A stretch of DNA of 32,031 nucleotides from Firm-04 sp045617625 (GTDB taxonomy: Bacteria; Bacillota; Clostridia; Oscillospirales; Ruminococcaceae): NCBI GenBank assembly GCA_045617625.1, contig JAZLJA010000032.1, positions 1 through 32,031 on the forward strand, in the 5' to 3' direction. Both the position numbers and the translations under genes were made by a program. The notes below the pieces were generated by a model. That model was not told where the DNA came from. It did not search any database and worked only from the letters and a program-made list of their open reading frames with translations. Positions 8,097 through 15,122 of this stretch are shown here, one piece after another (position 1 is the first letter of the stretch; each line of letters opens with the position of its first letter).

Positions 8097-9499
8097 AAAA
8101 ACAGAACAAATCAAACGCACTGCCCATCGACATCCGCGCCCCGCGCAGCACCCTTCGGGCAGGCAGAGCCGTCACGCTGCTGATCTTCTGCTTTCTCGCA
8201 GGCATGATCTATCTCGCCTATGTGCTGATCACCGAATCATCCATGTATATGGCGAAATCGGGCAGAACCACTTACGGCATCGTCAGCGACCGCAAGGGCG
8301 ATATCCTGTTTGACGGCACCAAACCCCTCACCGATTATCCTGCCAAGCAGTTTGCCGATGTCGGCAATTTCATCGGTGACACCAGCGGACAGATGAGCAA
8401 TACCCTTGTGGCAAAAAATCTGACCGCACTCGCAAATTACAGCTTCACCGCAGGGAAAAGCGGACAGGCATCCATCCAGACAACACTCAGTCATGCTGCG
8501 AATCAGGCGGTTTTCAATGCCTTTGGCGGAAAGAACGGCACGGTCATCGCCTGCAACTGGAAAACAGGCGAATTGCTTGTGTGCATGAGCAAACCCTGCG
8601 TCAACATCGCGGAGGGCTATAAGAATCTCGCCTCCATGCCGAGCGGCAGTCTGCTTTGCAAGGCGTTTTACCCGACTGTTCCCGGCTCCACACAGAAAAT
8701 TTCCACGCTGATCGCCGCCTATGAAGCACTCGGCGTGAACAAGGTCAACGATATGGAGTTTGACTGCACGGGAAGCTGGCTCAATGCCAAGCACCAGAAA
8801 ATCACCTGCCACAAAGCAGAGGGACACGGCACACAAACGCTCTCGCAGGCATTTGCCAACAGCTGCAACCCTTACTTCGCACAGCTCGTGCAGTCAGATG
8901 CGCTGCAGCTTTCCAAAATCATCGAGACCTACACGAAAATGGGCTATGCAGTCAACGAGCAGACTGCAAAATCCTACTCGCTCAACGGCATCAGCATCGC
9001 CCCTGCCTCCACAAAACTGACGTCAAAGGACGATTTCGATACCCAGTGGGGATGCCTCGGGCAGGGCGAAACGCTCATCAGCCCCTATCAGCTCATGCTG
9101 TTTGAAACGGCAATCGCAAACGGCACAGGCTGCGGTGTCCTCCCTTATGTCATCGACACCGAAACCGATGTCAGCGGAAATATCAAGATCTGCCGCAAAT
9201 ATCAGCAAACATCCCAGCTTTTCTCAGCCAAAGCCGCCAAAGCGGTGCAAAGCGTCATGACGGAAAATGCCAAAAACAATTACGGCTCGCTGGCACAGTT
9301 TCACTGCGGTGTCAAAAGCGGCACGGCGCAGGTCAATGAAAACGGCAAGGCTTATGAAAATTCTCTGCTTGCAGGCTTCTGCCTCGATGACAACTGCCCT
9401 GTTGCATTCTGCATCATGATCGAAAACAGGGTCAGCGGCGAAGTCAGCACGGCACAGATTGCCAACACCCTTTTGAACGCACTGTCCGGTCTCAAATGA
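8093..9499 (+). CDS. Class B penicillin-binding protein (transpeptidase), PbpA-like
   Basis: Peptidoglycan cross-linking enzyme, 468 aa, anchored by one N-terminal helix (about 26-48). The three active-site motifs are present: STQK at 199-202 (catalytic S199), SCN at 257-259, and KSGTAQ at 408-413. The stretch WGCLGQGETLISPYQ is typical of the family. It is shorter than FtsI-type PBPs because the N-terminal dimerisation region is reduced and there are no PASTA repeats, as in the actinobacterial PbpA group. It overlaps the SEDS gene by four bases, so the two products are almost certainly partners. 39 bases separate it from the CotH gene. Confidence 0.93.
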   Translation: MKKQNKSNALPIDIRAPRSTLRAGRAVTLLIFCFLAGMIYLAYVLITESSMYMAKSGRTTYGIVSDRKGDILFDGTKPLTDYPAKQFADVGNFIGDTSGQMSNTLVAKNLTALANYSFTAGKSGQASIQTTLSHAANQAVFNAFGGKNGTVIACNWKTGELLVCMSKPCVNIAEGYKNLASMPSGSLLCKAFYPTVPGSTQKISTLIAAYEALGVNKVNDMEFDCTGSWLNAKHQKITCHKAEGHGTQTLSQAFANSCNPYFAQLVQSDALQLSKIIETYTKMGYAVNEQTAKSYSLNGISIAPASTKLTSKDDFDTQWGCLGQGETLISPYQLMLFETAIANGTGCGVLPYVIDTETDVSGNIKICRKYQQTSQLFSAKAAKAVQSVMTENAKNNYGSLAQFHCGVKSGTAQVNENGKAYENSLLAGFCLDDNCPVAFCIMIENRVSGEVSTAQIANTLLNALSGLK

Positions 9500-9538
9500 G
9501 CTCGGCAGCCAACCCATGAATGTGAGGCTTCTCAAACC

Positions 9539-11899
9539 ATGCAAAACGGATTCAAAAAAGCGGTCATTCGTCACCCGTATATACTGCTCTGGGTATTTGC
9601 CGGCATTTTGCTGATCGCATTCGGCGCACTGCTCGGCGCACAGCAAACCAGGGATATCCCCGCAAATGCCAACCGCCCCGAAGTTACTGATGAACGGGTG
9701 GAAGAAATCACCCACGGAACAGAAGCAAACATTGCAGCTGCCACAACAACTGTCACAACCACAACAACACTCTGCTACGAGACAATTCCCGTTTCAAACT
9801 TCCGTGCCGAAGATCTCTCGGCAAACATCGCCACCGATATGGATTACACCACCTGGTGGTATGACAGCCAGACCGATTCACGCTATCTCTTTTTCCCCGC
9901 AACGGCTGACCTGTCAAGTGTCAAGCTGACGTTTGAAGCTGCCGGCGGACTTGCCCTCAACGGCATCCGGCTCACCTCGGGCGAATGCACCGATGTGTTT
10001 GCCGACGAAACAGAATTTCAAATCACCACAGGCGAACTCGACTGCGGCACACTCCATGTCATGCAATCCGATCTGCCGTGCATTTTTCTTGAAACCGAAA
10101 CAGGCAGCATCGCGCAGGTGGAAAAACGCAACGGCAACAAGGATACGGGCAAGCTGCTCATCCTCGATGAAAACGGCGGCACGCAGTATGACGGCGCACT
10201 GGAATGGATTCAGGCGCACGGAAACAGCTCATGGGATTACAGCAAAAAGAAACCCTATAACATCAAGCTTGAAAACAAAGCCGATCTGTTCGGCATGGGC
10301 AAAGCAAAAAAATGGGCGCTTCTCAGCAATTATCTCGACCACGGCATGATTCGTAATTCCACGGCACTCAAACTCAGTGAACTGGCAGGCTGCGAATATA
10401 CCATGGATTCCGTTTATACAGACCTCTACATCCACGGCGAATACCGCGGCACATATCAGCTTTATGAACGTGTGCAGGTGCAGAAAAACCGCGTCAACAT
10501 CACCGATCTGGAGGAGGCGAACGAGGAGGCAAACGAACAGGCACTCGATGCCTACCAGCAAGTTTTCTCCAACGGCGACAAATCTTCATATGCACCTGAT
10601 ACCTACAAATACTGGAACATCCCAAACAATCCGTCTGATATCACAGGCGGCTATCTGCTCCAGTTCCAGACCTATAACCGCTATCCCTCAAAGGCTGCCA
10701 GCGGATTTGTCACCAAACGCGGACAATGCGTGCAGCTTCAGACCCCCGAACACGCTTCTAAGGATGAACTGTTCTATATCCGCACATTCATGCAGGAACT
10801 GGAGGATGCCATATATTCCGAAAACGGCTATAACTCCAAGGGCAAGCATTACAGCGACTATCTGGATGTGGAGTCGTTCCTCAAAAGCTATCTCATTCAG
10901 GAGATCACCGAAAATGCCGACGGAAGTTATACAAGCTTTTTCTTCTGGAAAGAATCGGATACGCTGGGCGATGGCAAACTGCACTGCGGACCTGTCTGGG
11001 ATTTTGACCTCGGATTCTGCAACTTTGCCCGCCTTGTCGATTTGTCAAGCGCAGGCATCGGTAAATTCTATTCCGCAAAACTTGACGCCTTCTACGCAAA
11101 GCATCTGCCCATCAACGGATTCCCCGATAACGACGCATCATATTCCAAAGAGCTCAAAGCCAAACATCCCGAAATGGCTGTCGGCTGGATGGGTATGCTC
11201 TACGAAAAAGAGATCCCCCGCATCACGGAACTTTACTTTGAAACATTTCTCCCAGCCGTAGAACAGATCTGCGACACGGAAATCCCTGCACTGACTGCTT
11301 ATCTTTCCAAAAGCGCTGCGATGAACAACGCAAAATGGAATATGCTCGGCAAAAACCGTCCGCTGGGGCCCGTCAACGGCTACACCTATGAGGAATGCAC
11401 GGCGTATATCAGCAATTATCTCACCAAACACTGCGATTTTCTCACAAAAGAATGGCTCAGTACCGTCAAGGAAAGCCTGGCTGACAATCTGCCGAATGAA
11501 ATGAATCAGCTTCCGCTGAACGCTTACGATTCAAAGGGCATTGCAGCCCTCTGCGGCGAAATCGCGGCAGGACAGGCGGAAATTCAGGCAGCCGGTGACT
11601 ATACGGCAACAAAAGAAGCGTATCAGGCGGCGATCGCGTCCTTTGCAGATGTTCCGACCGCTGAGATCTCAGGCGATTTTGACGATAACGGTGAAGTCGA
11701 TTCTCTGGATGCAACCGCATTGCTGCGGCACTACGCGAAAAGTCTTGCGGAAATGGACGACCCCGTGACTGCCACGCAGCGTCAAAACGGCGATGTGGAC
11801 AAAAACGGGAAACTGGATGCCGTGGATGCAATGCATATTCTGCGGCACTCGGTCAACAAACTCATGGGCGTGGACTATCCGCTGCCTGTGGAAAAATAG
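9539..11899 (+). CDS. CotH kinase-family protein with C-terminal dockerin
   Basis: A large (786 aa) extracellular protein. Residues 14-34 form a signal or anchor helix, followed by a Thr-rich linker (TTTVTTTTT near 70), a region of about 100 residues that may be a beta-sandwich, and a CotH kinase-like domain at roughly 190-620. That domain has KKKPYNIKLENK, AKKWALLSNY and the WDFDLGF motif that in CotH proteins binds the nucleotide-metal. The C-terminus (about 711-777) is a type I dockerin: GDFDDNGEVDSLDA and GDVDKNGKLDAVDA are its two calcium loops, each with a following helix. CotH of Bacillus is a spore-coat protein kinase; dockerin-fused CotH proteins are frequent in ruminococci and their substrate is unknown. 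It is last in the SEDS/PBP operon. Confidence 0.9.
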   Translation: MQNGFKKAVIRHPYILLWVFAGILLIAFGALLGAQQTRDIPANANRPEVTDERVEEITHGTEANIAAATTTVTTTTTLCYETIPVSNFRAEDLSANIATDMDYTTWWYDSQTDSRYLFFPATADLSSVKLTFEAAGGLALNGIRLTSGECTDVFADETEFQITTGELDCGTLHVMQSDLPCIFLETETGSIAQVEKRNGNKDTGKLLILDENGGTQYDGALEWIQAHGNSSWDYSKKKPYNIKLENKADLFGMGKAKKWALLSNYLDHGMIRNSTALKLSELAGCEYTMDSVYTDLYIHGEYRGTYQLYERVQVQKNRVNITDLEEANEEANEQALDAYQQVFSNGDKSSYAPDTYKYWNIPNNPSDITGGYLLQFQTYNRYPSKAASGFVTKRGQCVQLQTPEHASKDELFYIRTFMQELEDAIYSENGYNSKGKHYSDYLDVESFLKSYLIQEITENADGSYTSFFFWKESDTLGDGKLHCGPVWDFDLGFCNFARLVDLSSAGIGKFYSAKLDAFYAKHLPINGFPDNDASYSKELKAKHPEMAVGWMGMLYEKEIPRITELYFETFLPAVEQICDTEIPALTAYLSKSAAMNNAKWNMLGKNRPLGPVNGYTYEECTAYISNYLTKHCDFLTKEWLSTVKESLADNLPNEMNQLPLNAYDSKGIAALCGEIAAGQAEIQAAGDYTATKEAYQAAIASFADVPTAEISGDFDDNGEVDSLDATALLRHYAKSLAEMDDPVTATQRQNGDVDKNGKLDAVDAMHILRHSVNKLMGVDYPLPVEK

Positions 11900-11922
11900 T
11901 CGAATCACCGATGGATTTGTAA

Positions 11923-11939
11923 TGGGGGCGTTGCCCCCA
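11923..11939. repeat. GC-rich palindrome, possible dispersed repeat
   Basis: TGGGGGC-GTT-GCCCCCA forms a perfect 7-bp hairpin and is followed by an AAACCCCTGCC stretch. It has no T-run, so it is not itself a terminator. Its appearance after a gene end, unlike neighbouring sequence in composition, suggests a REP-like intergenic element. Only a genome-wide count could confirm that. Confidence 0.35.
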
Positions 11940-11982
11940 AACCCCTGCCAAAGGGAATCCCATTATAAACGGCTATTATATT

Positions 11983-12026
11983 AAAAGAATCGCTCAAGCC
12001 TTTTCATAGGCATGAGCGATTCTTTT
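11983..12026. terminator. Bidirectional terminator between convergent operons
   Basis: AAAAGAATCGCTCA (11983-11996) and TGAGCGATTCTTTT (12013-12026) are perfect 14-bp arms, with GCC/GGC extending the stem inside. T-runs on both strands let it end the CotH-dockerin operon and the moxR operon. Confidence 0.9.
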
Positions 12027-12118
12027 CATATAACATCGGTTTCTCACAAGGCATCGTATCCCTTAAACCACGGGTTGGAAACGCAGCCACCGAGTTTTTT
12101 CCGTCGGAGACACCCCCA

Positions 12119-12733
12119 TCACTCCACGACGATCTTGCCTGCGACAATCTCCTGCGAGATCTGATCACCCGCAGTATTTGTGAAATCCTCCACCTCAAGG
12201 TTGATGAGATACTCTGTCCCTGATTTCGCATTCTGCGGCACGTCCAGATACACCGTGAACAGTTCGCCATCCTTTGCCAAATCATTGACACCCATCGAGG
12301 CAAAGCCGATCATTCCCTCATCAGGGTCGGCAAACGCTGCTGCCATCATGCCCGCACAGGCTACACCCGCGGTAAATTCCGCCGTGGCATTCTCGGCATT
12401 GTATTGCGGCTTCAGCTGCTTATCATAAAGAAAGCGCAGACCGCAGAGATTATAGCCCTTGTTGTTGAACACAAACACGCGAACCGGCACTTTTTGCTCT
12501 CCCGCCTTTGCCGAAATCGAATCGACAACCAGTGTGGGCGAATCGTATTTATTCTCGGGCACAACCTCGCGCTGCATCAGATTCTCAGTGGATGCGGCAG
12601 ACTGTGCGGACGTTTCATCAGATTGGCTCACACCCTCGGAAGCTGACGAACTGCTGCTTTTGTTATCGCACGCGGCAAGCCCCATGCAGCATACCACACA
12701 GAGCAAAATGACGGAAATACGTTTGAAATTCAT
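12119..12733 (-). CDS. Lipoprotein with a single cohesin-like domain
   Basis: 204 aa, predicted to be lipid-anchored on the outer face of the membrane. The signal peptide ends in the lipobox LAAC with lipidated C22. A Ser-rich linker follows (about 25-50), then one domain from about 67 to the end. It has the pattern of a cohesin beta-sandwich: LVVDSISAKAG, VPVRVFVFNNKGYNLCGLRF and DKQLKP, then FAS, AKDGELFTVYLDVP, SGTEYLINLEVEDF and a closing GKIVVE strand. Cohesins bind dockerins, and a dockerin protein ends 220 bases away on the other strand, so the two may be partners. It is the last gene of the moxR operon, 19 bases after the DUF58 gene, with AAAAGGAG before its ATG. The cohesin call rests on pattern recognition; a generic Ig-like fold is the alternative. 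Confidence 0.78.
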   Translation of the reverse strand: MNFKRISVILLCVVCCMGLAACDNKSSSSSASEGVSQSDETSAQSAASTENLMQREVVPENKYDSPTLVVDSISAKAGEQKVPVRVFVFNNKGYNLCGLRFLYDKQLKPQYNAENATAEFTAGVACAGMMAAAFADPDEGMIGFASMGVNDLAKDGELFTVYLDVPQNAKSGTEYLINLEVEDFTNTAGDQISQEIVAGKIVVE

Positions 12734-12752
12734 GATAATACTCCTTTTCGGT

Positions 12753-13850
12753 TTACGTAAGTGATGCGGAAATCACATTTTGCGAAAGCTGATCTCCCTT
12801 GCAGGGACGTACTGATACCACAATCAACTGCGGGTATTCCTGTGCAAAGCGAATCAGTTCTTCACTCAGATTTGCTGTGACAAGCACGATAACACCCGAA
12901 TACGCCTCGGAAACCGCTCGCAGCAGCATCCGTGAAATCGGCTCGTGAATGGTATCAGGCAGGGCGGCGAGCATTCGGCGCAGACGCAGCCCATGCACAT
13001 CGCCGCACGCTTTTTCAGACTGCACCGCGGCATCGGAAAGCGTGGTGTTGGCGGCAAACGAAATCGGAATGTTCTTCGCCTGTGCCTCCAGGATATACGT
13101 ACAGCAAAGCCGAATCGCCTGCTCATACGCATGACGGTCGGTTGCACGGTCGATGTCATACGGCTTGGTGCATAAATCAAGCAAAAGCGTGATTTGCGGG
13201 TCAGCCGTGTCCTGATAGCAATATACCATCGGCTCCCCCATTCGTGCCGTCGCGGTCTGGCACAAATCGCGGAGATTGTCTCCCTCCGCATAGGCACGGA
13301 TGCCGCTGACCGCAAAACGATCGGGGAGAAAGCGGCGTTCGAGAATCGTCTCGCCCATCATGCAAAGTGATGATAAGCTCGGTATTGCTTGATTTTCAAT
13401 CGGCGCAGGCAGCACACGCAAATGCGCCTCCGCCTCGGGAAACGGTTTGGATGCCTCATAAGTTCCAAGCAGATCGGAAATCACCAAAACAGCGTGCGAA
13501 ACGGTATATACCCCGCGCTTGGTGCATTTGACCTGCCAATGCCGCTCGATTTTCCGATAGGGACGCAGAAAATACCAGCTGGACAAAAACCGCGTTTCTT
13601 CACTGATCGACGACTGTGCGCGTGCGAATTCCAAGGCACTGTGCGTAGTCAGTTCAGCTTTCAGCCACGGAACAGGCAGCATTTTTCGGCTGCAGATCGT
13701 TTCTGTCAGCGTGACAGTGTCGCCCTCGCAAACCTCCTCCTCGGAGAAAGCAAGCGTGTACGTCACACCGCGAAAACCGAACTGCTTGGTGAGAAAAAAC
13801 ACCAATCCAAAGCAGAACACCAAAATCAGAAGCAGCAACAGAAAAAGCAT
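12753..13850 (-). CDS. DUF58-family membrane protein
   Basis: 365 aa. One N-terminal hydrophobic helix (about residues 1-22) is followed by a beta-rich extracytoplasmic-looking region and the DUF58 core, GIRAYAEGDNLRDLCQTATARMGEPMVYCYQD, read here as two adjoining motifs near 185-215, then a von Willebrand A-like C-terminal part (ITLLLDLCTKP). DUF58 proteins are regularly paired with MoxR ATPases and are thought to be their substrates or adaptors. The ATG at 13850 overlaps the moxR stop (TAATG) and has GGAGG ten bases upstream; a longer GTG-started reading would lie inside moxR and lacks support. The usual third partner, a transglutaminase-like protein, is missing and the cohesin lipoprotein takes that place. 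Confidence 0.88.
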   Translation of the reverse strand: MLFLLLLLILVFCFGLVFFLTKQFGFRGVTYTLAFSEEEVCEGDTVTLTETICSRKMLPVPWLKAELTTHSALEFARAQSSISEETRFLSSWYFLRPYRKIERHWQVKCTKRGVYTVSHAVLVISDLLGTYEASKPFPEAEAHLRVLPAPIENQAIPSLSSLCMMGETILERRFLPDRFAVSGIRAYAEGDNLRDLCQTATARMGEPMVYCYQDTADPQITLLLDLCTKPYDIDRATDRHAYEQAIRLCCTYILEAQAKNIPISFAANTTLSDAAVQSEKACGDVHGLRLRRMLAALPDTIHEPISRMLLRAVSEAYSGVIVLVTANLSEELIRFAQEYPQLIVVSVRPCKGDQLSQNVISASLT

Positions 13851-14806
13851 TATCGGGGTGCCTCCGTTGTTTTGAGGATTCCGCGCAGAAGCTGCTCCGC
13901 GCCGCCTTTTTCGGCAGCCGCAACGGACATATGCAGCCGATGTGCCCACGCTGCGGGCATCACAGCTTTGATGTCGTCGGCAATGAGATAATCACGCCCC
14001 TCCAGCACCGCATTCGCCTGCGCTGCATGACGAAGTGCCAAAGCACCGCGCGTGCTGATGCCGTACCGAATTTGCGGATGTGTGCGGGTGGCATCTGCCA
14101 GATCCAGAAGATACTGTAATATTGAATCGCTTGCCTGCACAGTGCGAACCGTTTCCTGTGCGGCACAAAGTGCCTCGGGCGTGATGACTGCCTGCACAGC
14201 ATCCAGCGGGTCGCAAAGCTGACGGTCCGTCAGAACGGCAAGTTCCTGTTCGCGTTTGGGTCTTCCCACGGTGAGACGCATCAGAAAACGGTCAAGCTGT
14301 GCCTCGGGCAGCGGAAACGTGCCCTGCAATTCGATCGGGTTTTGTGTGGCAATAACAAAAAACGGTCTGGGCAGCGGATAAGTCGTGCCGTCACAGGAAA
14401 CCTGCCCCTCCGCCATACATTCCAGCAAACCTGCCTGCGTGCGCGGCGCCATACGGTTGATCTCATCGGCAAGCAGCAGATTGGTGAACACGGGGCCCTG
14501 CCGAAATACCATTTCTCGGCTGCCGTCAGAAGTTTGCTGCAAGATCTGGAATCCTGTCAAGTCAGCAGGCATGAGGTCAGGCGTACACTGCACACGCTTA
14601 TATCCACAGCCGAGAGCCTTTGCAAAAGCTTTCACCAGTGTCGTTTTTCCGCATCCGGGGAGATCCTCCAGCAGCACATGACCGCCGCAGAGCAAAGCAA
14701 CCGTCAACTGTCGTATCGTATCCTCTGCGCCCAGCACCACGCCGCCCACTGCCGCCTGCATCGACTTTGCAAGTTCGGCAATTTCAGGAATCGTCATTTG
14801 CGGCAT
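13850..14806 (-). CDS. MoxR-family AAA+ ATPase
   Basis: 318 aa, cytoplasmic chaperone-like ATPase. Walker A LPGCGKTT at about 49-56, Walker B LLLADE at about 110-115 followed by INR, sensor 1 ATQNP near 153-157, and PLPEAQLDRFL in the region typical of AAA_3 proteins. Its C-terminal lid has a GISTRGALAL motif. AAGGAGG lies about seven bases before the ATG, and a strong promoter is at 14838-14866. It heads a three-gene operon with DUF58 and a cohesin-like lipoprotein. MoxR-DUF58 pairs elsewhere help to fold or activate surface or metal-containing proteins. The target here is unknown. Confidence 0.93.
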   Translation of the reverse strand: MPQMTIPEIAELAKSMQAAVGGVVLGAEDTIRQLTVALLCGGHVLLEDLPGCGKTTLVKAFAKALGCGYKRVQCTPDLMPADLTGFQILQQTSDGSREMVFRQGPVFTNLLLADEINRMAPRTQAGLLECMAEGQVSCDGTTYPLPRPFFVIATQNPIELQGTFPLPEAQLDRFLMRLTVGRPKREQELAVLTDRQLCDPLDAVQAVITPEALCAAQETVRTVQASDSILQYLLDLADATRTHPQIRYGISTRGALALRHAAQANAVLEGRDYLIADDIKAVMPAAWAHRLHMSVAAAEKGGAEQLLRGILKTTEAPR

Positions 14807-14837
14807 TCTGTCGCCTCCTTTTTGCTTGAATGCTTTC

Positions 14838-14866
14838 AGTATAGCACATTTTTACCCTGATGTCAA
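14838..14866 (-). promoter_or_regulatory. Promoter of the moxR operon
   Basis: On the minus strand, TTGACA (14861-14866), a 17-nt spacer and TATACT (14838-14843), with TGC before the -10. The leader to the moxR ATG is about 25 nt. Confidence 0.88.
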
Positions 14867-14885
14867 CTGAGAATCCGACAGTGTG

Positions 14886-14991
14886 ACATTGTGCAATGTT
14901 GCCTTCCCGACGTTATATCATCGCGGCGCATTGTGCAGGATAACGATTTTTGATACAGGCTGTGACGCGTCCTCATGAAATGTCGTTATAT
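14886..14991. promoter_or_regulatory. Repeated motifs between two divergent promoters
   Basis: ACATTG-TG-CAATGT (14886-14899) is a perfect palindrome. Its core CATTGTGCA recurs at 14929-14937, exactly 42 bases later. CGTTATAT occurs at 14911-14918 and 14984-14991. These could be operator sites between the divergent moxR and glycosyltransferase promoters, but no known regulator is recognised. Confidence 0.3.
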
Positions 14992-15033
14992 ATGGTATCA
15001 GGAGACAGAGTGTTTGTTTTTTCGCCATATTCC

Positions 15034-15062
15034 TTGACTTTTTTGCGATTCTATGGTATAAT
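15034..15062 (+). promoter_or_regulatory. Promoter of the glycosyltransferase-FAD-GtrA operon
   Basis: TTGACT (15034-15039), a 17-nt spacer and TATAAT (15057-15062), with TGG before the -10. The leader to the GTG at 15123 is about 54 nt. Confidence 0.87.
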
Positions 15063-15122
15063 AAAAAGATCTGAGACGACTGCTCCGACATCCTGAACGA
15101 AAACATTTTCTGGAGGCGCAAC

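Noticed and set aside
11923..11939. GC-rich palindrome after the dockerin CotH gene as its terminator
   Set aside because: No T-run follows. The 14-bp hairpin at 11983-12026 fits far better.
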